A stretch of 64,000 nucleotides of DNA from Desulforapulum autotrophicum HRM2 (GTDB lineage: Bacteria; Desulfobacterota; Desulfobacteria; Desulfobacterales; Desulfobacteraceae). Below are positions 44,701-52,417 of this stretch, one piece after another. How positions within the stretch are numbered: position 1 is the stretch's first letter; the number at the start of each line of letters is the position of its first letter. The notes below the pieces were generated by a model. That model saw nothing but the letters and a program-made list of their open reading frames with translations, was not told where the DNA came from and made no database searches. The position numbers and the translations under genes are program-made. The stretch covers positions 1,364,001-1,428,000 of the forward strand of contig NC_012108.1 of the NCBI RefSeq assembly GCF_000020365.1, in the 5' to 3' direction.

Positions 44701-45930
44701 TTGAATATGGGTGTTGTTGCTGATCACTTGCCAGTCGTTACCCATGCCCTTGATGGTCGGTGCGTGGAATCCAAGGTCAACCACCTGGTCGATGAAGTAG
44801 TTGATCACCTCAACCTCTTCTGTGCGGTAGACAGCCTCGCCTGACTTTAATACGCAGTTGAGAACCGTCTGGGGGAACCTGCCGTCAAGGGCCCTTAAAA
44901 CGCCAAAGGTTTTATCGATGATGGCCAGGTTGTTCTTAAAGTCCTCATGTCCGATGAGCCAGGTCAGTGCCCGGTTGATGTCCCCCAGGGCGTCCTTGTG
45001 GATCATGGCAAGGCCAGGTGTGTTGATGATATAAAACAAAAACATCACCTCCAGGCGTTTGCTCGTTATCTCGTCGGGCATGGTCCGGCTGATTTTTTTG
45101 GGCATCTGCCTGAAAAGGGAGACGATGTCCTTGTATCCGGGAAGGGTGACCAGTCGTTTTGTCAGCTCAATGGAACCTATGGGTTCCTCCCTTGCCATGG
45201 TGAGAAGGGTCTCTTTCCAGGCGAAAAATTTCTGGTGGGAGGTTTCATTGATGAATTGCTCGGCCAGGTTTTTGTAATCCGTGTGGCTTGCCTCCCGCTG
45301 AATCCAGACCAGGGGGTCTTCCAGTTCCAGCCAGTAGGAAAGGGAGTGATCGTAAAATCGGACCAGAAACCGGTTCAGGGTTTCATTGTCCCCGGTCTCC
45401 TCCGTTCCGATCTTGATGAAAAGCCTGGCAAGCTTGTCCGGCTGAAAATAACTTGTAACAAAAAGATGAAATTTCACGCCCGAAAGGTCAAGGGTCTGGG
45501 CAAGAATGGATTTAAAAACAGGTAGAAATCTTGGCGTTTCATCCGTAGCATCGGTCAGGACATGGTGCAGAAAGAGCAGCAGGTCTTCAGCGGCATCCTC
45601 CTGGATGGTTTGGTTTTCATTTTCAGCAATGGCCCTGAGGAAAATATCGGCAAAAATCTGTACAGCTGCAGGACCTTCGGGATGGGGGCGTAGCAGGTGA
45701 AAATAGCCAAGGGAGAAACTTCTGGCCTCTTTGACGATGAAGTCCCAGTTCTTGTAGGGGTGGGACAGTTCCTTTAAAAAGACGTTGAGCCTTTTTAAAA
45801 TACCATAGTAGTCTGCCATGATTTCCTGGAGCGGTTGGTATCTCTCGTCAATGGTTACATCAACATGGTAATCGGCCAGGTTAACCTCAAGGGCGCGTGA
45901 CGTCATTTTTTTTAGAATCCCTTTAAACAT
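41731..45930 (-). CDS. 1399-residue protein: unknown N-terminal region, PPDK-like ATP-binding and phosphohistidine domains
   Basis: The C-terminal third is recognisable. From about residue 910, HLGNKGLNLVELKRMGWPVP opens a PPDK/PEP-synthase-type ATP-grasp domain. The swivelling phosphohistidine domain is at the end, GGVTSHASVVAHSLKK with its His near residue 1337. The protein stops about 60 residues after it, so the PEP/pyruvate TIM barrel of true PPDK is missing. The first 900 residues are helix-rich and unrecognised, with no signal peptide or membrane segment. The likely chemistry is ATP-dependent His phosphorylation, then transfer to an unknown acceptor. The start is uncertain: an ATG at 45903 has the better upstream AGGGA. 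The GAPDH gene follows directly. Confidence 0.85.
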   Translation of the reverse strand: MFKGILKKMTSRALEVNLADYHVDVTIDERYQPLQEIMADYYGILKRLNVFLKELSHPYKNWDFIVKEARSFSLGYFHLLRPHPEGPAAVQIFADIFLRAIAENENQTIQEDAAEDLLLFLHHVLTDATDETPRFLPVFKSILAQTLDLSGVKFHLFVTSYFQPDKLARLFIKIGTEETGDNETLNRFLVRFYDHSLSYWLELEDPLVWIQREASHTDYKNLAEQFINETSHQKFFAWKETLLTMAREEPIGSIELTKRLVTLPGYKDIVSLFRQMPKKISRTMPDEITSKRLEVMFLFYIINTPGLAMIHKDALGDINRALTWLIGHEDFKNNLAIIDKTFGVLRALDGRFPQTVLNCVLKSGEAVYRTEEVEVINYFIDQVVDLGFHAPTIKGMGNDWQVISNNTHIQNIRNWLELIGQKPKSSVRLMSALIIFLSCGGVFIKDTDLFARDISAFLAKDIAPVYNLVKQLARLLPAFFNEIGAEGKLRDISTRLDEVCMRKDTLVHFLRKQSHVESSSRVVTFIEEVLQFWQRADKHGLQPFIPPLIYDEIEENGIYSHGMTIIFSALADQGVAIPADLLTMDDTTLVSMINRVDKASDQDRERAVLTLEFYRLLNQKYNFNNIEFDSYLSLLKSEDLPDTGRLKQALAQTDLKQKIAGLLSFLEELKAVILSDQTFEIRENMYHKRHIAVDIPSVYGSYHEARFDALGLTLRIEAIVNVLFEELINAIDLSLITKVTFSQILEILELFAKALGVDGISSNKMKMQLELLTHSIGIREFSFTQYIDIFKGFSRAVKNIIDDNFHTIHGRNILQIMAKMPEDQILEKFLPKEEDMERKKLAHMVADLFFRDKIVTSLGLQQLDVFLNRIMNTLFRQSEKLSETMLNKLFNYDPDNAMTEIGEDKRNNHHIIHLGNKGLNLVELKRMGWPVPPGFIITTEAFRCQELINTYEPAENNFRKHVEENLTFLERSTGKCFGNPKNPLLLSVRSGSSISQPGMLESYMNVGINEEIAESIANISGNAWFAWDCYRRFLQGYGMSFGLNRNDFDSIMYKFKKKNGVPLKREFTGEQMKLLSITYKNMIRDSGIKVVESPIGQLYLAINKVFSSWDSPRARAYRRIMGISDDWGTAVTVQAMVFGNVSSQSGSGVFFTHSPRLPGDTLRLWGDFTIGNQGEDVVSGLVRTLAISEMQREIEQRGSGISLESGFPVLYNNLKAIAHAIIYDNKWDPQEMEFTFESPNYKDLYLLQTRDMSVRERSVIRSFDMDDLNAMEYLGRGIGVSGGPMSGRIVFTLEEIKQWRKDEPHMNLILIRGDTVADDIREIYAADGILTARGGVTSHASVVAHSLKKTCVVGCENLMSNEKKRQCKFANTLMKSGDFISMDGREGLIYKGYLKVNEL

Positions 45931-46030
45931 TGGTAAAAAAAATTGGTTTTCACTTTTCCACCATTTTTAGTAAAAAACAGGGATAAGAAGCAAGGCATTT
46001 ATAAAATAATACCCCTGATAGGGGTTAAAA

Positions 46031-47095
46031 TTAAACTTGCCCTGGGCCGGCAAACAGTCCCAGCAGCACGGAAAGATCCTTGTCAAATTCCCCCTGGTAT
46101 AGAGACTGTGGTGTTCCTGTTTGTTCCATGAGCTGCCGGACAGATTGCTGGTATTGTCTTGCAGTTTCTGTAAAGGCCTGGGTTGCAGGGGAAAAAACGC
46201 CATCACTTCTGCTGTTTATATGTGCTTTGACATTTTTGTGTGACAGTTGCGACAGGCGGCAGACCATGGCGTTTATGGCTGAAATTTTTTCGTTTCCCAG
46301 ATCGATTTTCAGGGATACCGCAAGGTGTCTGGCCTGGTTGGCTGTTGCGCCTGAAATGATGATCGGCACCAGGAGCTGTTCCAGCCGTCTGAAGGGGACG
46401 ACCATGGTTTCGTAGGCAAGGCCGGGTTTGCCCATGATCTGATTTGATCCAACCCTGCACCTTTCAAGGGTGAGGGTGCTGTGGGGGCAGGGGCGCAGAA
46501 ATTTTGTATCCATGGGGTTTCCCGGTGTAAGGCCGGTGGTTGTCCGGGGAACCGCAAGGGCTGAAAAAAGGTTGCGTCCTTCCTTAACCCCTGTGACGGC
46601 GATAACGATGAAGAGGTCTGCCAGGGGGGCGTTGGTGACAAAGCTTTTTTCCCCGTCAATGATAAAGGCTTCCTTGTCTTTTACGGCACGGGTTTTAAGA
46701 TGTTTTGGATGGGCTCCAACCCCGGGTTCAGATACGGCAACCGCGGCCGTGAATTTGCCCCGGGCCATGGCCGGCAGATAGTTGTCCCAGAGGTGTCTGC
46801 TCCCGTGGATGTGTATGAAATGGTGGCACACAAGATGGTGGATCACAAACGCCAGGGCAAACCCCATGGGGGCACCACAAACCGCAAGATGTTCGGTTAC
46901 ACAGGCAAGGGCGTCCAGCCCATGTCCCAGCCCCCCGTATTCTGCTGGAACAAGAATTCCCATGAGGCTTTCCTGGCCAAGATCCTGCCATAAATCCATG
47001 GGAAAATCATGGGTTGAGCGTGTTTGTTCGAAATTCTGACGGCCCTGGCAGAGGGCTGTGACCTTTGCCTGCAATTCTTTGAATTCGCCATCCAT
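46031..47095 (-). CDS. Acyl-CoA dehydrogenase-like protein
   Basis: The N-terminal and middle ACAD domains are clear: GILVPAEYGGLGHGLDA, AAVAVSEPGVGAHP, DGEKSFVTNAPLADLF. The C-terminal domain is short and degenerate, and I cannot find the usual catalytic Glu in a YxGTxEI-type segment. So it may be a non-canonical oxidase-like, amine- or thioester-acting relative, or a scaffold. The gene begins 3 bases after the VWA gene and ends about 100 bases before the PPDK-like gene; it therefore shares a transcript with MoxR and VWA proteins. Confidence 0.78.
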   Translation of the reverse strand: MDGEFKELQAKVTALCQGRQNFEQTRSTHDFPMDLWQDLGQESLMGILVPAEYGGLGHGLDALACVTEHLAVCGAPMGFALAFVIHHLVCHHFIHIHGSRHLWDNYLPAMARGKFTAAVAVSEPGVGAHPKHLKTRAVKDKEAFIIDGEKSFVTNAPLADLFIVIAVTGVKEGRNLFSALAVPRTTTGLTPGNPMDTKFLRPCPHSTLTLERCRVGSNQIMGKPGLAYETMVVPFRRLEQLLVPIIISGATANQARHLAVSLKIDLGNEKISAINAMVCRLSQLSHKNVKAHINSRSDGVFSPATQAFTETARQYQQSVRQLMEQTGTPQSLYQGEFDKDLSVLLGLFAGPGQV

Positions 47096-47098
47096 AAT

Positions 47099-48472
47099 TT
47101 ACAGCACAAGCTCCTTGATGAATGTAATGAGGTGGGTGAGGTTCATCACGGTTCTCACCTCGTGGCAGTGGGTCTTGTAGGTTGAAATTTCGCAGTCCCC
47201 TGTTGTCCAGGTGCGGACCTGTTCCGGGGTGAGCCAGATGACCCTGCGGCAGCGTTCCCGCATTTGCGCCAGGATGGTTGCCTGGGGGTTGAGAAAGTTG
47301 GAACGGGCGTCCCCCAGGATGATGAGGGTGGTTTTCTGGTTGAGATCGTTCATGTGGTTGTGTTTAAACGACAGGAACATGCTTCCGTAATCCGTGGGGA
47401 GGTTGCGGTTGATGGTGTCGTCGTCCAGAGTCTTGTCAATGGCTTGGTTGACGGAAAATCGGTCAAACAGATCGGTCACTTCAACGAGGTCTGCCACAAA
47501 TACAAAGCTTTTGACCCTGGCAAAGCAGTCGTGGAGGGAGTAGAGAAGGGTGAGCATGAAACGTGCACCGGACCAGACTGAGCCTGATACATCGCACAGG
47601 GCAACGATGCTGCTCTTTCGGGGTGGTTTGTTCTTAAAGGCGATATCAAGGGGTACCCCCTGGAATTTTCCCGAGTTCCGCAGGGTTTTTTTGATGTCAA
47701 CGGCTCCCCTGTTTTTGGCGGCAAACCTTCGTGAAACCTGGTCTTTAAGTCTTCGAACCAGCTGTTCCATAACGGCCTTCATCTGGTTCACCTCAAGGGC
47801 GGTGAGGTTTGAAAAGGGTTTGTCTGAAATAAGTTCATTGCCCGGGCCGGATACCCCTTTTTTTCCCTGGAGGTCGTTGAGTTCCCTGGGCTCTTGAGTG
47901 ACCATGGTCATGGCCCGGTCCAGGCGATCCATGAACAGCTTTTTCAAGGATACCGTATCTGCTTCCTGACGGGTCTGTTTGACGAGGGTGTTGATCCTGT
48001 CTCGCAGGGCGTTGATTTGGAGCATGATGCCAAGCTTGCTTGAAAGCTGTCCCATGTTGGATTTAAAGAACCGCTGGGGTGGTTCTTCCATGGTGTGCAT
48101 CCTGTGAACCAGGTCGATGAGGGTCAGGGGATTGTTGTCAAGGAAATCGACCAGGGCCTGCTCCATGGGATGGGGGTCGGGCCTGTTCCTGAGATCCTGG
48201 GCAAGGGTATCAATGATTTGCTGTGCGCCCGGGGCAGGGGCGTCGTTTGTCTGATCCTTTGCATTGTTGAAGAAAAGGTCAAAGATATAGTCGAACCGGG
48301 TCTGGTCCCTGCGGCTTTTGACAAAGTTTGCCCCCATGACAAGCCTGAACGCAACCGGATCTAGGGGGTTGACCAGTTCAAGATGGCGTGCGGCATCGAT
48401 TACTTCCCCCGTGGAGACCCTGAGGTCAAAGGCCCTGCAGCAGGCGGCAAATCCAGTCAAACGGGTGAGCAT
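47099..48472 (-). CDS. VWA domain protein, CoxE-like
   Basis: The C-terminal half is a von Willebrand A domain with the metal-site motif DVSGSVW (about residues 293-299) and a later Thr/Asp strand LIILGDARSN. The N-terminal 250 residues are helical, rich in charged residues, as in CoxE (VWA containing CoxE). Such proteins work with an adjacent MoxR-type AAA+ ATPase, here 2 bases upstream, to insert cofactors or assemble complexes. The downstream partner here is the acyl-CoA dehydrogenase-like protein rather than a CO dehydrogenase. Confidence 0.88.
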   Translation of the reverse strand: MLTRLTGFAACCRAFDLRVSTGEVIDAARHLELVNPLDPVAFRLVMGANFVKSRRDQTRFDYIFDLFFNNAKDQTNDAPAPGAQQIIDTLAQDLRNRPDPHPMEQALVDFLDNNPLTLIDLVHRMHTMEEPPQRFFKSNMGQLSSKLGIMLQINALRDRINTLVKQTRQEADTVSLKKLFMDRLDRAMTMVTQEPRELNDLQGKKGVSGPGNELISDKPFSNLTALEVNQMKAVMEQLVRRLKDQVSRRFAAKNRGAVDIKKTLRNSGKFQGVPLDIAFKNKPPRKSSIVALCDVSGSVWSGARFMLTLLYSLHDCFARVKSFVFVADLVEVTDLFDRFSVNQAIDKTLDDDTINRNLPTDYGSMFLSFKHNHMNDLNQKTTLIILGDARSNFLNPQATILAQMRERCRRVIWLTPEQVRTWTTGDCEISTYKTHCHEVRTVMNLTHLITFIKELVL

Positions 48473-48474
48473 CC

Positions 48475-49383
48475 CTAACCCACGATCTCGTTGACGGCCT
48501 GTCTGGCAAGGGCCGTATCCTCGTGGTATTTGAGCACGATGTTGAGGGTGTCCTTCACCCTGTCAGGTGTGAGTTCTTCAGTCTTCAACGCCATGAGCGC
48601 CCTTGCCCAGTCCAGGGATTCCGAGATGCAGGGCTTTTTCTTGAGATCAAGATTACGGATCCGGGTGACGGCATCGATCATCTGCCGGGCAAGCCTTTCT
48701 TCAATGCCGGGAAGCTTCATCCGGACAATTTCCATTTCCCGTTCCTGGGTTGGGTAGTCGATGTAAAGGTGGATGCACCGCCGCTTCAAGGCATCGCTCA
48801 TGTCCCTGTAGTTGTTTGAGGTGAGCAGGACAATGGGGATGGTGACGGGTTTACGGGTTCCGATTTCTGGAATGGTGACCTGGAAATCGCTGAGCAGTTC
48901 AAGGAGAAATGCCTCAAACTCGGGGTCGGACTTGTCCACCTCGTCAATGAGAAGCACCACTGGATCCGGCGAGAGAATGGCCTGGAGAAGGGGTCGGGGC
49001 TGGATGAACCGTTCTGAAAAAAAAGCATCTTCCTGGCTTGCAATTCTTTCCACTGCTTCGGACAGAGTGTCGGCATCCTTGATTACCGTGTTGATTCGTT
49101 CCTTGATCATCTGGGTGTAGAGGAGCTGTTTGGCATACTCCCATTCGTACAGGGCCTTTGCCTCGTCAAGGCCCTCGTAGCACTGGAGTCTTATGAGACG
49201 CCTTTCAAGGCTTGTGGCAACGGCCTTGGCAAGTTCTGTCTTGCCGACCCCGGCCGGTCCTTCAATGAGAACCGGCTTGTCCGTTGCAAGGGCCAGGAAT
49301 ATCACCGTGGCGATCTCCTTTGAGGCAATGTAGTTTGCCTGTGCAAGGCTTTGCTGGACCTGATCGACAGTTGTAAATTTCAT
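48475..49383 (-). CDS. MoxR-family AAA+ ATPase (CoxD-like)
   Basis: The ATG at 49383 has AGGGG 9 bases upstream; a TTG at 49404 would add seven residues. Walker A GPAGVGKTE is near residue 43, Walker B VVLLIDEVDKSDPEFEAF at about 140, sensor 1 LTSNN, and an arginine finger in DALKRRCIHLYIDYP. This is the MoxR/CoxD group, which remodels or inserts metal centres together with a VWA protein, encoded immediately downstream. Stops 2 bases before the VWA ATG. Confidence 0.9.
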   Translation of the reverse strand: MKFTTVDQVQQSLAQANYIASKEIATVIFLALATDKPVLIEGPAGVGKTELAKAVATSLERRLIRLQCYEGLDEAKALYEWEYAKQLLYTQMIKERINTVIKDADTLSEAVERIASQEDAFFSERFIQPRPLLQAILSPDPVVLLIDEVDKSDPEFEAFLLELLSDFQVTIPEIGTRKPVTIPIVLLTSNNYRDMSDALKRRCIHLYIDYPTQEREMEIVRMKLPGIEERLARQMIDAVTRIRNLDLKKKPCISESLDWARALMALKTEELTPDRVKDTLNIVLKYHEDTALARQAVNEIVG

Positions 49384-49400
49384 GGCGGGATGCCCCTTTT

Positions 49401-50405
49401 TCAACGGTAAAAATCCTTGAAAGCCGATACCACTGTGTCAATGTCGGCTGAAGAGATGTTCAGGTGGGTGACAAGCCTCAGGGAATCACCGCCTGGGATG
49501 GCAATTTTTTTCTGTGCCATAAAATCCTGAAGTTCGTTTGCCCGGTGTCGGACCCGGACAAAGACCATGTTGGTCTGGCCGGATTCGGGCGCGATCTCAA
49601 GTTCATCCACCCGGGCAAGCTCCTGGGCCATGCGGGCTGCATTTTCATGGTCAAGGTTCAGCCGGTCAATGTTGTTCTCAAGGGCAAAGATGCAGGCGGC
49701 AGCCAGGATGCCTGCCTGGCGCATGCCCCCGCCGACCATTTTACGCCATCGTCTGGCCTGGCTGATCTGGGCCCGGTCTGCACACAGAAGAGAGCCCACA
49801 GGGGCACCAAGGCCTTTGGAAATACAGACCGAGACCGAGTCAAAGGGTTCAGCAATGATTCTGGCATCTATGCCGAGCTTGACGGCCGCATTGAATATCC
49901 TTGCCCCGTCCAGGTGGAATTTCAGTCCCCTGGCCCGGGCAAATTCACCGGCAGTTTTGATATAGTCCATGGGCAGTACCTTGCCTGCCTGGGTATTTTC
50001 AAGGCAGAAAAGCCGGGTCCTGGCAAAATGGAAATCATCGGGTTTGATGGCTTTTTTGACCCCTTCAAGATCAAGGGTGCCGTCGGGTTCAAGGGGCAGG
50101 GGCTGGGGCTGGATGCTACCCAGAACAGCGGCTCCGCCGGCCTCGTACTTATAGGTGTGGGCCTGCTGACCCACAATATATTCGTCTCCCCTGGCACAGT
50201 GGCTCATCAGGGCCAGAAGGTTGGACTGGGTTCCAGACGAGCAGAACAGGGCCGCTTCCTTGCCCATGATTTCGGCTGTCAGGGCTTCCAGGCGGTTGAC
50301 CGTGGGGTCTTCTCCGTAGACATCGTCACCCACCTCGGCCTCGGCCATCCTGGCCCGCATTGCCGGACAGGGCTTTGTTACTGTATCGCTTCTAAGATCG
50401 ATCAT
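49401..50405 (-). CDS. ltaE: Low-specificity L-threonine aldolase
   Basis: The start is the ATG at 50405 with AAGG 8 bases upstream; the longer frame to 50510 has no ribosome site. The 334-residue PLP enzyme opens MIDLRSDTVTKP and has EVGDDVYGEDPTVNRLE, ENTQAGKVLPM and HLDGARIFNA. The Lys that binds PLP lies in CISKGLGAP. It cleaves L-threonine or allo-threonine to glycine and acetaldehyde. It lies between proline dehydrogenase (20 bases upstream) and MoxR (17 bases downstream). Confidence 0.94.
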   Translation of the reverse strand: MIDLRSDTVTKPCPAMRARMAEAEVGDDVYGEDPTVNRLEALTAEIMGKEAALFCSSGTQSNLLALMSHCARGDEYIVGQQAHTYKYEAGGAAVLGSIQPQPLPLEPDGTLDLEGVKKAIKPDDFHFARTRLFCLENTQAGKVLPMDYIKTAGEFARARGLKFHLDGARIFNAAVKLGIDARIIAEPFDSVSVCISKGLGAPVGSLLCADRAQISQARRWRKMVGGGMRQAGILAAACIFALENNIDRLNLDHENAARMAQELARVDELEIAPESGQTNMVFVRVRHRANELQDFMAQKKIAIPGGDSLRLVTHLNISSADIDTVVSAFKDFYR

Positions 50406-50425
50406 GGCTGTTCCTTGGGATCGTT

Positions 50426-51337
50426 TTACCCTCGCATGAAAAGGGCTTTGATAATGTGCTGGACCATGGCCGGGTTTTCCTTGAGTCTTCGCGTGGAGTA
50501 GCCGAACCACTCTTTGCCAAATGGTACGTAAACCCGCATGGGAAATCCCCGGTCAATGATGGTTTGCCTCAATTTCGGCGTTACCCCGAACAGCATTTGA
50601 AATTCAACCAAGGCCTTTGGAACCTTGTATTGCTCAATGAGTTCAAAGGCTTTTTCCACAAGCAGGGCATCGTGGGTTGCAACGGCCGCATGGATTTTAT
50701 TCTTGAACATGAACTCAAGATTCTCAACATAGGCCCTGTTGATCTGATCGTACTGCTTAAAGGCAATGGTTGCCGGCTCCACATAGATGCCCTTGCAGAG
50801 GCGAAAGTTCAGGGGTGCCTCCGGGGTGTGAAGGTCCATGAGACCGGTTATATCCTCGGGGGTTCTTTTCAAATATGCCTGGAGCACAAGGCCCACATGG
50901 CCTGGAAATTCGACCTTGAGCCGTCTGAAAATCTCTATCTCCATGGAGGTGCAAGAAGCGTCTTCCATGTCTATGCGGATGAAGCTGTTGTAACCTGCTG
51001 CCCGTTGGACAATTTCCCTTACATGGCTGAAGCACGCCTCCTTGTCAAGGAGGAGTCCGAACATGGTGGGCTTGACCGACAGGTTGCCGTTGATGCCGGA
51101 TCCATGGAGGGCGTCCATGAGGTCAAGGTAGTCCTGGGTGTTTTTTTTTGCCTCATCCATTGTGGAGATGAATTCCCCCAGCAGGTCAAGGGTCACCATG
51201 GCGCCTTGGTTGTTGAGATCCCTGGATGCCGCAAGGGCATCGTTTACATCAATGCCGGCAATATAGCGTTTTGAAAAAATCCACACCAGTTTTTCAGGGA
51301 AAAAGGGGATCAGTTTTGCCATAAGCGAATTTAACAT
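50426..51337 (-). CDS. Proline dehydrogenase
   Basis: A 303-residue monofunctional proline dehydrogenase TIM barrel. FIRIDMEDASCT, RLCKGIYVEP, ATHD and GYSTRRLKEN are the conserved FAD- and proline-binding segments; the Tyr and Arg pair of the last one is specific to the family. No P5C dehydrogenase domain is fused and no PutA DNA-binding domain is present. GGAGG lies 4 bases before the ATG. It oxidises proline to P5C at the membrane; the ATG overlaps the end of the hydroxy-acid dehydrogenase gene by 7 bases. Confidence 0.92.
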   Translation of the reverse strand: MLNSLMAKLIPFFPEKLVWIFSKRYIAGIDVNDALAASRDLNNQGAMVTLDLLGEFISTMDEAKKNTQDYLDLMDALHGSGINGNLSVKPTMFGLLLDKEACFSHVREIVQRAAGYNSFIRIDMEDASCTSMEIEIFRRLKVEFPGHVGLVLQAYLKRTPEDITGLMDLHTPEAPLNFRLCKGIYVEPATIAFKQYDQINRAYVENLEFMFKNKIHAAVATHDALLVEKAFELIEQYKVPKALVEFQMLFGVTPKLRQTIIDRGFPMRVYVPFGKEWFGYSTRRLKENPAMVQHIIKALFMRG

Positions 51338-52356
51338 GGGGCCTCCTGGGAGTTAAGTATGGCCGGGGTTGCCTTGGCCATACTGGCGGTTCCTGTGAGC
51401 ACCATGGTCTGCTTGAGCTCTCCATGGATGGTGTCTATATAGGTCTCAACCCCCTGTTGGAGCCCACCCACACAGGCAATGGAAAAGGGCCGGCCAATCA
51501 TCACGGCATCGGCCCCAAGGGCCACAAGTTTGAGGACATCACCGCCTGTTCTCACACCGCCGTCCACGAGGATGGCAATTTTGCCCTTGACCTGTTCAAC
51601 AATGCCGGGCAGCACCCGGGCCGCTCCCGGGGTGTGGTCAAGGACACGTCCCCCGTGGTTGGAAACCACAATGGCGTCGGCCCCGGCTTCAACGGCCAGC
51701 ATGGCCTCATCCGGAGTCATCACTCCCTTGAGTATGAACTTCATGGGGGTTGAGTTGATGATTTCTTTCAGGGCATCAAGGGTTTTTGGGGCCACGGGCC
51801 GTCCCATTTTTCTAAGCGTGATCAGTCCTGCTGCATCAATGTCCATGCCCACAATTTTGGCTCCTGTCTGTTCGGCCTTTTGAAGCTTGTCAAACAGTTC
51901 GTGGTCCTCCCAGGGTTTGATAAAGGGGATGCCCCTTCCCTGGGCCTGTCGGATGGCCTCAAATCCTGATTCATGGATAAAGTCAGGAACCCCGTCTCCT
52001 GTGCATCCCAGAATGCCTTTTGCCTGACAACCATGGACAATGGCCTCGATGTAGGCCTGTTCGGTGATTTTTCCGCCCATGTTAAAACTGACCCCGCCAA
52101 TGGGGGCCGCAAGTACGGGTAGAGCAAGGTCCATGCCGAGAAACGAGGCAGTTGTGTCAGGGTCTGTAACATCGTGGATGAGCCGCATGTTGAAGGTCAG
52201 GTTGTCAAGGGCCGTGAGGTTGGCCTTGAACGCGGCGGCCGTTCCAACGCCGCCCATGCCTGGCACCTCTCCTGCGCAGGCTTTGCCATCGCATCTGGGG
52301 CAGACCCGGCAATATCCCCTCATTAATTGTCTGGCGTTTTCATGGATTGATTTCAT
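51331..52356 (-). CDS. FMN-dependent alpha-hydroxy-acid dehydrogenase with N-terminal cysteine cluster
   Basis: A glycolate oxidase/lactate dehydrogenase-type TIM barrel: ALPVLAAPIGGVSFN, FILKGVMTPDEA, VSNHGGRVLDHT with the active-site His and Arg, and LVDGGVRTGGDVLKLVALGADAVMIGRPF for FMN. The first 30 residues carry CRVCPRCDGKAC, four cysteines that look like an iron-sulfur cluster site, not usual in the family. The substrate is probably a 2-hydroxy acid such as lactate or glycolate. GAGGTG stands before the ATG. Confidence 0.9.
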   Translation of the reverse strand: MKSIHENARQLMRGYCRVCPRCDGKACAGEVPGMGGVGTAAAFKANLTALDNLTFNMRLIHDVTDPDTTASFLGMDLALPVLAAPIGGVSFNMGGKITEQAYIEAIVHGCQAKGILGCTGDGVPDFIHESGFEAIRQAQGRGIPFIKPWEDHELFDKLQKAEQTGAKIVGMDIDAAGLITLRKMGRPVAPKTLDALKEIINSTPMKFILKGVMTPDEAMLAVEAGADAIVVSNHGGRVLDHTPGAARVLPGIVEQVKGKIAILVDGGVRTGGDVLKLVALGADAVMIGRPFSIACVGGLQQGVETYIDTIHGELKQTMVLTGTASMAKATPAILNSQEAPC

Positions 52357-52417
52357 ATCACCTCTTTGTGGGTTTCGTGATTGTAAGCAGATGTCTTACC
52401 CCCATTTAATGTCAGGG

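Noticed and set aside
49464-50501. 345-residue plus-strand frame
   Set aside because: Antisense to threonine aldolase, which has a full PLP-enzyme motif set.
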